The notes beneath the pieces are model-generated. The model ran no database searches, had not been told where the DNA came from, and saw only the letters and a program-made list of their open reading frames with translations. A stretch of DNA of 64,000 nt, from NCBI RefSeq assembly GCF_024763615.1, contig NC_077224.1, positions 75,340,712-75,404,711 of the forward strand, given 5' to 3'. Source of the DNA: Phlebotomus papatasi (Eukaryota; Arthropoda; Insecta; Diptera; Psychodidae). Shown here piece by piece: positions 1 to 11,400 of the stretch; position 1 is the first letter of the stretch; every line of letters starts with the position of its first letter. The translations under genes and the position numbers were made by a program.

Positions 1-28
1 AATTAAAATTTGACAAAATAATAACATA

Positions 29-617
29 CAGTGGGTGTCAATAGTGTGTTGCCTAATGCATGTTTGAAAAATTAAGTGAAAAAAATGATAGAAAAATATA
101 CTTTTTCAAATTTTTCTTTTTGCAGATGAATTCCCCGTAATCCGTAGATATTATTTATATTTTTCAAAAAAAAAATTTTATTTCACATCAAAATAATTGT
201 TTTCCAAAAGTTGGTCATTTTAGATTCATCAAAAGTTTGTTGCATCATTTAAAAAACTAATTCAAAATGAGTTTGTACATTTCTTAAGTTGCCAATAGTA
301 AATATATGTATATAAAACTAATGATAAATAATAAGAAATAATCTGTTTTTGATAATTTATAATTTGGGTTAAAAATGGCCAATTACAAAAAGTTAGAAGA
401 TCAGAAATTGGGCAAAGATACTATTAGAATCTCTGACATATGACTGTTTTGATATGAAATAAAATTAATTATTTTCTTGAAAAATATAAATAATATCTAC
501 GGATTACAGGGAACTCATTTGCAAAAAGTAAAATTTGAAAAAGTACATGTTTCTATAATTTTTTTTTAACTTGATTTCTCAAACATACATTTGGCAACAA
601 ACTATTGACACCCACTG
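29..617. mobile_element. Non-autonomous Tc1/mariner-like MITE (589 bp)
   Basis: The two ends are inverted copies starting CAGTGGGTGTCAATAGT and are flanked by TA on both sides (27-28 and 618-619). The inverted similarity continues inward for roughly 135 bp per arm, through an ATCTACGGATTAC block at about 140 and 495. There is no long ORF. TA duplication and CAGT ends are typical of Tc1/mariner-derived MITEs; the superfamily assignment is inference. Confidence 0.8.
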
Positions 618-1179
618 TATGTACAGTTCTCTTCTATTAAAGAAATGATTATCTTTGAGTAGTTCAATAATTTGCAAAGAAATTATGTTTTAATCATTCA
701 TTTTCATATATTTTGATTTTTTTATAACAATATTTGTTTCAAATTAAAAGTAGAGGAAGCCTTTCAGACTTCGCACATACCCTTGTTTCAAATATTTCAT
801 ATTTTTAACATATTCCTTTAAAGAATCTGACCTAGTGGCAATAATATTTTAATAGCTTGTCTTAAGCCACATATTTTATGAAAAAAAGTCATATTCATTA
901 CAGGAAAAGGGAAAATATGAAATGTTCGAAGCCAGAGAAAACAGAATTTAGTAAAAGTTACGTTTCGCTAAGTTCGGAAAATTTTGAATTCTTGGGTCTT
1001 TAGCTAAATTCCGTAATTCCGTTTCGGAAATATGCGACTGCATTGCGGTCATTATAAGTAACATGATCTCTTAACGAAAATTTTTTATTTTAACTTTGTG
1101 ATGTTTGTTTATAAATACGAAAATATTTAGCTGTTTGTTCGACCGTTTTTAGAATCTAAATTTCATTTTTTTTCCAGTA

Positions 1180-1443
1180 ATGGCTCCGTCACACCTTTTA
1201 GATCAGGAAAATTTCGTGAAGTCGAAATTCGCATCCCTTTCTTTCTCACACATTTTGCAATGTCTCTCATTCTTTTCCTCTTCAAATTCAATTGAGATAA
1301 ATTGAATTTGGTGTGATGTTTAAAAGAAGAAGAAGAAGAGTACGAGAGAATGAGATAGACATATGCAAAGCGTATGAGAAAGAAAGGGAGTCGAATTTTG
1401 ACTTCATGAAATTTTCCTGATCTGAAAGGTGTTCCGGAGCCAT
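1180..1443. mobile_element. Short inverted-repeat MITE (264 bp)
   Basis: The ends are inverted copies beginning ATGGCTCCGTCACACCTTTT on the left and reading ...GGTGTTCCGGAGCCAT on the right, with about 45 bp of inverted similarity including GATCAGGAAAATTTC. The interior is simple purine/pyrimidine-rich sequence. No coding capacity. The target duplication is ambiguous because the ends run into TAAT/ATAA. Confidence 0.75.
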
Positions 1444-2524
1444 AATAGTTTTTTTTTAATTTTATTTATAAAAAAAGTATCTTTTGAAAAGGGCAACAGC
1501 GAAATTTTAAATTTGAGAAATACTCGTCGAACTTTCCTGATAACCAAACTGGCTACCCAGAAGAATATAGCAAAGTAAGAAGTATTTTAATTGAAATTAT
1601 GTGAGTCAATTGCGAGAATGAGGTCATTTCACGAATCATCGGATTTAATTGCTTCGCCAGTTGATCGGCTTTACTCTTTTGCCCTCTGCCCAAAAACAAT
1701 CTCTCTCTCTCCCAACCACCCACACAAAAATCCCACACGAACCATGTAAATTTTCAGTAATTAAAGGAGAAGAAAATTTCTATGCAGTGGCATTTTCCAG
1801 AAAAAAAATATTCCAGAGACATAAACTCCAACAAATGAAATTGTATTTGAACAACAAAAAATGTTTAACTCCCACACACTTTACGCACTCCTTTTCCCAC
1901 TCTATTTTTCCTGTTTTTTTCTCAACTTTTCAAACACACGAGGGGGTTTATTTATAGTGAAATGCGTGTGACCCCAATTTCCTCTTCTTTTTCTCTCTTT
2001 TTTTTTGCCGATGTAAATGCTCAAGTAAAAATTGTGGGGATGAGGAGTTATGCTATAAAATGGTCATGTTGTGAAGAAAATTGCACTTCGTGCATTTATT
2101 ATAAATGATTATAAACTATCTCGATTTATGATACAAAGTAAATTAACTTTAATTTTAATATTCAACACACTTCTTCTAATAAGCAATTGAAACGTTAACA
2201 TAGTGAATAAAAGGTTGTGCGTGCTAGGAAATTTACGAGGTGTTTATGAAAAGTTTCTGAAATTTAACGATTTTATAATTTTACACGTCATATGACATTT
2301 ATGGAAGCATTTATAGTCAAATCCAATTAAAAAGAGATAAAATAATTCAAGTTAAATGGTCTCCCTGCAAAGAAAATATCGTAATTATAAAATTTGTACA
2401 AAAGCATTCTTTTAGCATTTAACATTCGTTCTTACAATAGAAAATTTAAAAAAATAATAATTTTTATTATTTATATAGCTAATACTTTGAAATCTCGAGG
2501 AAACTATCTTTAAAATATCAATAT

Positions 2525-2780
2525 ATATTGAAAAAAATATTTTGTGAAATTGTAAAATTGCAAACCCACAAAAAAGTTCGTTAAAGTTTGTACTTTTTCA
2601 CAGACATTATTCGTAACATGTTCACTTGACGAGCATTTTTTGTTTTTTTTTTTTACAAAAATTTGTTCGCATATTTTTGTCTTACAAAACTTTACGAACA
2701 AATGACAAAATTTTACGACCATATATTTGTAAAAGAATAAAAATGCCCGTTAAGTGATTTTACGAAATATATTTTTCTTG
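2525..2780. mobile_element. Partial copy of the TGTTCGTAAA foldback family
   Basis: Contains the family words AAAGTTTGTACTTTTTCACA, a variant of GAACATGATCACTTGACGAGC, and TTTACGAACAAATGACAAAA seen in the better copies at 17450, 18387, 18985 and 53480. The two arms are inverted relative to each other but diverged, and the outer ends are worn. Non-coding. Confidence 0.65.
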
Positions 2781-2885
2781 ATTTAAATTATTAATGGTTT
2801 TCGCTCATAAACAATAGGTCACGCCCTAAGAAAATGTAATGAGACTAATGTGTGTACTACTTTCTTTTGATCTTTTTTCGGAATA

Positions 2886-4132
2886 CGGTAAAAAATTTTG
2901 GCACATATTTGTTCCAAAAATTAGCTCGTCCACGGACACCATAATTTTACGAAATTCAAAAAGATAATCAATATTTTTAACGAATTTGTTTCAAAACGTA
3001 GCACGTCAACGGATACCAAAAATTTTTTAAATAAATTTGTACCTTTTAGGAGAAACAAAAAGATACCCAATATTTAACGAATTTGTTCCAAAAGATTGCT
3101 CGTCTAGTATAAAATCGTATCCCCCCTGTCACTCTGTCAGCCGTCACCAACGAAATGAAGAGGACGCCAAATCTGTGACAATTTTCGTGCAATATGGTTT
3201 TACTTTTTCAATTCGGGATTCCCTTCGCCCTCCTGCTGCCAGCGCTCGCATATGATTTCGTCATGCACGCGTATGTATAAAATACTCTTAAGTTGATTTT
3301 TATTTGATGTTCCTTATGAACTCTCGCCACCAAAATCCATCTCGACTGAAGTATAGGCTTTAACTGTAAGACGAAATCTTTTACACGAATGTAAAGCCAC
3401 GGGGCTTTACAGTGGGGATTCTCGAGGACTCAGGGCTTAAGTGGCGTGAAACAACGGCTCACCGCACGAGCCGTGGCACTCCACTCGACAGCCTGAGCCA
3501 TACTGAATGTCTCTCTCTGCCGATCGATAGATCGACAGAGGGCTCTACTGACTGTGAGTTTGAATTGAGCGCCAAGCTCTAACCGTTGCCCACTGTGCCT
3601 GTGAGGGAAAGACAAAGAATTGTCTAAAGGGATGGGGTGCCCACGGGACGGATTTGGATCCCCGTTTAGGCATGGCTTAACACGAATTTGTTCCCGACAA
3701 TGGGAACAAAAAGATTCCCCATATGAGTAAGAGTTTCGTTCCAAAAATTACCTCATCCACGGACACCGAAAATTTTTGGAACAAATATGTTACAGATGTA
3801 GGGATAATATTGTTATAAAAAATATGTACCAATTTGTTCCTGACAGTGGGAACAAAACAGCCGAGTGCAACAAATTATATTCCAACTTTAAGGAACAAAT
3901 TTGTATAAAAAATATTGTATAAAAATTAACTCAAATTTGTAAACATTCCACCGTATCAAAACGGTACCAAAGGAAAACTCTAACAGAATTGTAACAATAT
4001 TTCGTAACAAAACTGTAAAGAAAACTTTTTGGAACAAACAAATATCTTCTGTAGGTACAAATTGATTCCAAAAAATTTGTTCGAAGGCAAACTTGTTCCA
4101 ATATTTTGGTCAGTGTCCAAAAGTTTTTACCG
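2886..4132. mobile_element. Inverted-repeat element with GC-rich core (1.25 kb)
   Basis: The left end reads CGGTAAAAAATTTTGG and the right end is its inverse, CCAAAAGTTTTTACCG, preceded on the left by TA. Both arms contain many TTTGTTCC/GGAACAAA motifs, often paired as TTTGTTCC...GGGAACAAA. The middle (3360-3690) is much more GC-rich than its surroundings and is listed separately. No transposase ORF is visible, so it is non-autonomous. Confidence 0.65.
3360..3690. other. GC-rich core of unknown origin inside the 2886-4132 element
   Basis: About 330 bp of mixed, GC-rich sequence with local dyads (for example GGCTCACCGCACGAGCC) inside very AT-rich arms. A 104-codon minus-strand ORF crosses it but matches nothing I know. 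I see no tRNA-type A and B boxes, so a SINE is not supported. It could be captured host DNA. Confidence 0.4.
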
Positions 4133-5457
4133 TGTACTTCTACTCCTCAATCTAACTTGAAAAGTTTTCAATATCTATTAATCTCCTTTTTGATCATCAC
4201 ATTTTTCCTTTGCCCCACGCCTTAGTTAAAACGCAAAATGTGAAACATTTTAGATGAATTTATAAAATATTGTTTTATTGGGCGTGAGCTATATTTATAG
4301 TATATCGCAGGAAAATATTATAAAATCAAAGTTATCAATTCCTCTTAACCAGAGTTTAAAAAGGGGCGTGGCCTAAAATAATTTCTAAACTATGTGTACT
4401 ACAATACGACAAATACAAACTTCAAGCAAAACCTTAAATTTAATGAAAGTAAATTTTCATTACTTATCATATATTTGTTATTTATTTATGCAAATAGTAT
4501 AAGATCGTTGATTGAGACGTAACTCGACGTCAAAATTTTATTTGAATTCCTAAACGGTCATTTAAAGTTTGAGTATGGGTTTTAATTAATTTTTCATAGG
4601 TGCCTCACACTTTTCACTTTCAATGGAATTCTAATGTTTATGATTTATTATGATATAATGCAAAATAATTTAGTGAAAGTGCACTATCCGAAAAAGAAAC
4701 ACCCACAATATAAAATGAAGTACTAAAGTAATAAAGTGGGCAGTACGTTTTGGACAGTTAATAAGTGATAAAGTGTTCTCAAAGTACATTCCAAAATCTC
4801 AGGATAATTTCACACACATTTTCTCGCCTCATTTCCCACGGATCTTAATTCATTTCTGTGGTAGCCGGTACAGTTTTATTGTCCACTTTGGTAATGACAG
4901 TGAAGAATAGCTTGGGTGCTAAAGAAAAATTCCCGTGGACTTATTAGAGTGTTGAAAGATCATTAAATGGGATGCCCGAGGGAACGTGATAAAGTGATTT
5001 AATGGTGGGTGGGAAAATTTATAAATCGCATAATTTTCCCCATTTTACACACTCTGGGCAGACATTTATTGGGAGTGTGCTTAGTGTGGCAGATGGTGAA
5101 AATTGGTTGAGATGATAATTTTCCCTCTGGGGGTGTGCTTTTGATTGAAGTAAATTAAAACGATGGGAGACGACTGGATGCCAGAAAATCCCCCTAAATA
5201 GGCAACAATTAGGCATTTTCGGGTTCTGGAAGAGAAAATAATGTCCAAGGCATATACTCTATAATGATAATGTGAATGGTGGCAGATGGGTTGTAATATT
5301 TTGATGAAAGAGAGACAGAGAGATGCGCAAAAGTTTGAATAGTTGATCCATTTGAGTGTAGAGAAATTCCATGTTATCTAAATAGTCATTCTCTGAACAC
5401 ATAACACATTTGAAGATCGCTGATGCTGAGCTGTCGACAGCTGAGGAAAAGATCACG

Positions 5458-8400
5458 ATGCGTAGTTCACTCGTGGAGTTGGATCGAGGCAGTGAAGTGC
5501 AGAGAACACGATCATCGTCGAGATCACTTCTTCCAACGGCAATCGTCAAACCAAAACAGTCTGATCAATTGGAACCTCAAGGATCTGTGGAATTCCTCAA
5601 GCCCTGGTGTGCTACCCAAAATGTGAGTAGCACATCCACCATCAGGAAGCTCCCCTCCTACGATCGCAAAATCCGCCAAGGAACTCAAAAGATCACAGAT
5701 TCGAGTATTGCTGTCGTGACTCCGAGAAAGAAGGACCCCATAGAGGGTATCACAGAGAGAAAATCCTCAAAGAGTGTTGTAACCAAATGCGGAAGGAAGA
5801 TGGATGAGACTAGCATAAAGAAAGAGAACAAAGATTTATCAGGTTCTATAAATATTTCATAATACTCTCCTCCCTCAAATTCTGCTACAGAAATATTGAG
5901 ATAAATTTCTCTCTCATACTTCAGCTTCCTTCGACATCTATAACATTGAGACAGCACTCCCGAAAATTGACTTGGAGGCAATTGAAAACCATCTGAGGGT
6001 GGCCAAGGAGGAGGAGAGACGAGTGAGTATTGCTCTTTTTTTCCTTCTTAAAGTCCAAAATCAAGCCTCTAATTAGTGACACCGAAGTGGGATTTCTAAT
6101 TAAACGAGTAGAGAGAGAAAAGGAAATTGGGGGCGGATAGCTAAGCGAATAGAAGAATACTTTTGCTGTATTATTCTTTTTTTTAAACCTAGTGAAGAGA
6201 ATTTTCATGCAAGCAAATATGTTGGGTTATTCTACTCCTAAGGGCCATTTTACTCCACTTATGGCCATTTTTTATACAAAAAAAATCGTCAATAAATTTG
6301 GCACAACATAAGTACAAATTTAAGTATATAGCTGAAGAAACTTCACTTCAGTAATAAATTGTGATTTTATTTAAAATAAAGGTGTCAAGGCGTCGAAGTT
6401 TTGCATAACGTTCAAACGCGTTATTTGTATATTATACCCGAAAAGGAGACTTGCATCATTTAGGAAAGAGTACCCATGCTCCGTAAAATACCAAGCTTTT
6501 TAATGGCTAAATTTTTCTTATGTTTGTGAATACATGTCAATATTCCTTAAAAACTGGGCACTTTCCCTAGTTTTAAGTATACCAGATTCTAAAAACTAAT
6601 TAACCAAGCTTTCCAACAATAGTTCACTCATCCAATTATGTTCATCAGGAGCTGAGATATACCACTCCAAACTTTAGACCTCTTCTACTGACAGAATATA
6701 TGTGCTCATCTAATATGAATGCGAAAAATTGCTTTTATTGAGAAACATTGGAAAAAAATAGTCATTACGAAGCTTCGAATCATACGAAGCATAGGCCAAT
6801 TCCCTACCGAAAATTTTGCAAAAATCCAACTTCCATTTTATGTGGGAAAACATAATGTTAGAGAGTTCAAACCTTTCGTAAAGTTTGTTTTTCACCGAAT
6901 CATTTTTTAACGTTTATACAGACTACAGACTTAAGGTTTAGCTATGTGGTTTAGTTTCACTAATCTCGGAATAGGCGAGTTTATTTGGACAAATTATTAA
7001 TTAAAATATTAAAGAAAAGTAATGAATTCTTTAAACTGTTAAAGTTCAGTGTCCCTACTTAATTTAGAAATTAGGAACCTTTGTGAACAAGCTTAAAACC
7101 CTAGTCTGATGAATGTTTTAGTGGTTTAAAAACTATTTTAAACTGATTTAGGAATCACATTGAAATTTTGATTTTTAATCAATCGGACTGTGGTTTTACT
7201 TAAAAATATTTTATTGAAAATTACTAATTGGTTTTTTGTTTTGTTTAGTACAGGCATGTGCTAAATCATTAATTACAACATTGTCTTATCAACATGATCA
7301 ACAATCTTTAATTTAAAGTCAAGTTTAAAGTTTTTTTTCTCTAGTAGGTTATATTTATTTTGGCATTGAATAAATGAGCAGTAAAAAGTTAAAATTGATC
7401 AGTAACAAAAAAACTTGAAACAGTGATATTATCGTCCAAATTTTGCCAAAGGGAAAATAAAGGGCTTTTCACTCTATATGGAACAATTTTAAATGTTAAA
7501 TATGTAAATTAGACTCATTTTTGTAAAGATTTAAGTTTTTTACTGACCATAATTAGATATTTTACTGCTCATTTTTAATATTTTACTGTCCATTTAGAAT
7601 TTTTTACTGATCGTTTGTTTTTTGCCATTTATTTTTAAGCAAAGATATAGGGGAATGTGCAAGGGGTAGATAACTGTGCCACTCTCGGTTCACTCGAGTG
7701 CCTATCTGTCGATTTTTTGTAAAAATTGTGCTGATTTGCCGATTTAGCACGGATTTGTCGATCTCTTGCCGATCTGACAATCTCGTGCTGGTTTGCCAAT
7801 TCGGCAGAATTGAATTGAATTTAATAAATAACACTACCGGTCGAGTTGAGGAGCCAGTTGTGTTTAGGGCACTTTGACTTATGCGAGAAAATTGTATATC
7901 AATGTAGTCCTACAGTTCAAAGTAACCTGACCTCCCCCTACATTCATTTTTTAGATTAATAGAGGTAGCTTAGACGGGATCAATATTGAAAGGATTGTTA
8001 ACGCAAAATTATTCGCCGCTTTTTTAGGAATTATCTTTTGCATAATATGCAGCATTAGTATAATGCAACACATTTTGCATGAGATAATTGGTAAAAGAGC
8101 AGCGAATAATTAGCAGAATAATGATTTTATTTTATACAGAACAAAATGTTTTGTTTGTTCATAAATGTTTGTGAATTCCTGCACTGAGAAAAAAAGAGGG
8201 TGCGATTAACTTTTTTTCCTCATAACTTTAACAATTTTTAGGTGTAAAAATATATCAACATTTTTTAATGTTAATTTTACACCTTTTTAAGAGTAAAATT
8301 AACATGAAAAAGGGTAACTTTAACTCCTAATACACCTAAAAAGGGTAATATTTACACCGATTTCGGTTCAATACTGCAGGGTAAAATTAACATTTCCGGA

Positions 8401-11400
8401 ATGTTATTTTAACTTTTTCGGATTTCTCTCACTGTGTGTATTTGGAACTTACGAAATGCTCGTAAAGCGTATAACCCACTAAAAAGTCCGTTAAATTTGT
8501 ACTTTTTCACAAACATTGTTCGTAACATGATCATTTGTTCATTTCATTTTTGTCTGGCAAAAAATACAAACAAATTTTATGAGCACTTTTGTGTGTTTAC
8601 AAACAAATTTTGAAAAAGTCCATCATCTTACGAGCACTGTTTGAGAAAAAAGTAAAAAAAAAACTTCTACAACTTGTACAAAAAGTACAAACTTTTAGAC
8701 TTAAATTGACGATCCGATCTTCAGGGTCGATCATTTGTTTCCCTGAATACCAGCACATGTAATGTCTTACAGATCAGTCGCTCTTAATATAAATTCTAAT
8801 TAATGATATTTTCAAAAAAAAATACCTGCAAAGGAATTAGAGGAGTTAAGCCATGTGAATTAATCTTAAATCTGTAGCTTGTATTACACAAACGAAATTG
8901 CAATGCATTTTGCATCAAATGATAGGGAATTAAATTAAAAATTCCTTATCGGAAGACGTTATACTTTTTGTTGTTTTTCTTTGAAAATCTTTAAAATGCA
9001 AAATACTTTTACGCTTTAAATCATTCGGATGCTGTCGATATGCCAGTTGTTGACCCCATGAGAGAAAACTACAACGAACCTTGAGTAAATCGCATGAGTT
9101 ATCAACCATGACAAATTTTCCCTCCATCAACATTATATGGGAGCCACTCCATCAGCATTTATTGCACAATCATGTTGCTTTTTTTTCTTTCAACCAAACA
9201 TCTTACATTAGTTGTACTTTCAGTGACAGTGTTTGTTGTTTTTTGTTGTGCAAAATTTGTGTTAGAACATCAAATCTCCAATGATGAATAATTTATTCTA
9301 AATAAGATTGCCACTCTTGTGCCTTGCCATAATTTACTTCCTGAGGGAAAATGGCAAGTGTATTGAGAACATTTTGTGATGTCGGCTCTGGCAACCTTCA
9401 TAAAAATTATTAAATTTTCTCTCTCTTTTTGGCTTCTTTTTATTTGTTCCACAACATAACACACAATAAATTTACCACCACTTGAAGTGAATGTGAAGAA
9501 GTTTTGGGGGCGCTTGAGAGTCTCTTTTGGAACTATCTAGCACTTTGCATTTCAATTTTGGCCATAAGAAAACACTCTCTAGGCCCCAATTTCATCCTAA
9601 GTGTATGGCACAATTTTAGTATTTCGCATGTTAAGTTAGAACGAAAGAAAAAATTCAGTGTTCAGTATTAAGAAAACTCTCACCAAAAGCATTTAATTTC
9701 ATTGAATAGTGAAAATGAGTGAAGGGGAAATTAATTTAAGTGATTGTAGGACTCGAATGAGACGAGAGTACAAGAAAGATAGTCTATTTGTATTTGATCT
9801 ATATACATTGACATACGATAATCACGAAAGTCTGGATAGTATCTCAGCGCGTTCGGTGTTTATAGCCCGAGTATGTTTTCTTATATCTTGGATTACTTGC
9901 TCAAGAAAATCTGTATAGTGTTTCTGTTATTGTTGTATCTCGTCTTCCTCATGGTTCTGTTATTCTTACTTTTCCTCAATAGAGACGAAATGACCGGGAG
10001 GAAATTAGAAGAAGACTGGCCATGGATGCTGAGGACGATTATCTCACGAGACCTCTTCATAGTGATAAGCCAGGCAGAAAACCCAGTCTTCATTCCAGAC
10101 TGCAAAGTGGTAAGCATTTTGTTGTTTTAATTTTACAATCATTGCTCCAATTAAATTTAAGAATTATTAGTTCAATTTATAAATCGGTATAAGCTCATGA
10201 ATTCCAAAAACACATTATTTGTCTATTCTGCGACAGGTTTATATATCTTAAATATTTAATCAGCCAATAAAGGCATAATCCCACTTTGAAGCAAATTGAA
10301 TAAATTTATCAATATATTTTCATGCATAGAACACTCTTTATTGTCATTTTAGAAACATATTTCCTACTTTAATATTTAAAATTTATTAAAGAGAAGAAAT
10401 AAATATAAACCTATTGAAACAGCTCATTCATAAATATAATGCTTTATTAATTAATCTTTGTAATTAATATAAAATGATTTATTTGAATTAAACTGACAAC
10501 AACCAATAACATTTAACAATAGCAATAATAGGAATAAATATGGTCCTACAATTCTTCAAAGATCAAAACCGTGTGTCTGTCAACGCCCTTACATTAGAAT
10601 TGAAGGTTACTTCCTCAACTCTGAAATAAATGTTTAAGCAACAAGTTTTAAAATCAGCTTTTAGCCCTTTAACGACGAGACACATTTTAGGAACTGAAAA
10701 TCAACAATAAAACTTAAACTGAGAAACATAATCATTGATAAGTCTTACATCTAACCTTGGAAAGTCCCTTAGAGTCTGATTCGGTGTATTTTGTGCTTCT
10801 ATGGACGATAGGTACCAAAATAGCCCAAAAATTTAAGTAATTTTTCTGACAATACCAATGATTAATATTTTTCGCTTTCATGAAAAATATTACGTATAAG
10901 TATTGTAGTTTTTATTGCCAAAATGGTTTTTATTAAAAAAAATTAGAAGTATAAAAAATAAATAAAATCAATTATGAATTTGAGAATTTTAAAATTCGCT
11001 ATTTTTGAGCTTAAATATTTATTACATAGCAAATAGATAGAGACTTGCAAAAAATATCCTACATTCTTTCAATTTTTTACTATACAATTATGTACAGACA
11101 TAAGAAAAAATATAATTTTAGGTAGTCAGGACAAATTATTTTCTTTATGGGACACTGGTGTTCCAATCGTTCTTAAAGGGTTAATAACTGCTTAATATTC
11201 TCTGCTTAGAATTAGTTTTATTTTTTGTGATCAAATATTCATAAGAATTCACAATAATTAGGCAACAACGGGAAAATATCAAGTTTGTTTAGTTTTAATT
11301 CATTTTAGAATTGTAGTTTTTTAACCTTTAAATACTGATACTTAATTATTGCATATGCTCGTATGAGTGAAGACATTTGTTATGTATTACATATACGGGA

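Larger units (their letters stand above)
618..5457. other. Region upstream of the first Schip1 exon, no gene recognised
   Basis: AT-rich DNA with short, unrelated ORFs only. It holds the inverted-repeat elements listed separately at 1180, 2525 and 2886; the rest (about 1450-2520 and 4140-5380) shows no structure I can name. Upstream exons or the promoter of the long Schip1 transcript may lie here but cannot be identified by eye. Confidence 0.5.
6023..9714. other. Schip1 intron sequence with several small transposons
   Basis: Non-coding. Besides the listed elements it holds diverged fragments, notably about 6450-6805 (related to the GGGGAAAGTG MITE at 35796, sharing TAGTCATTACGAAGCTTC) and, at 7700-7800, short degenerate repeats of GATTTGCCGAT. 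Nothing else recognised. Confidence 0.5.

Noticed and set aside
3360..3690. tRNA gene or tRNA-derived SINE in the GC-rich cores
   Set aside because: No paired A and B boxes and no cloverleaf could be drawn in either this core or the one at 58640.
3430..3744. 104-aa minus-strand ORF in the GC-rich core
   Set aside because: High GC lowers stop-codon frequency; no similarity to any protein family I know.
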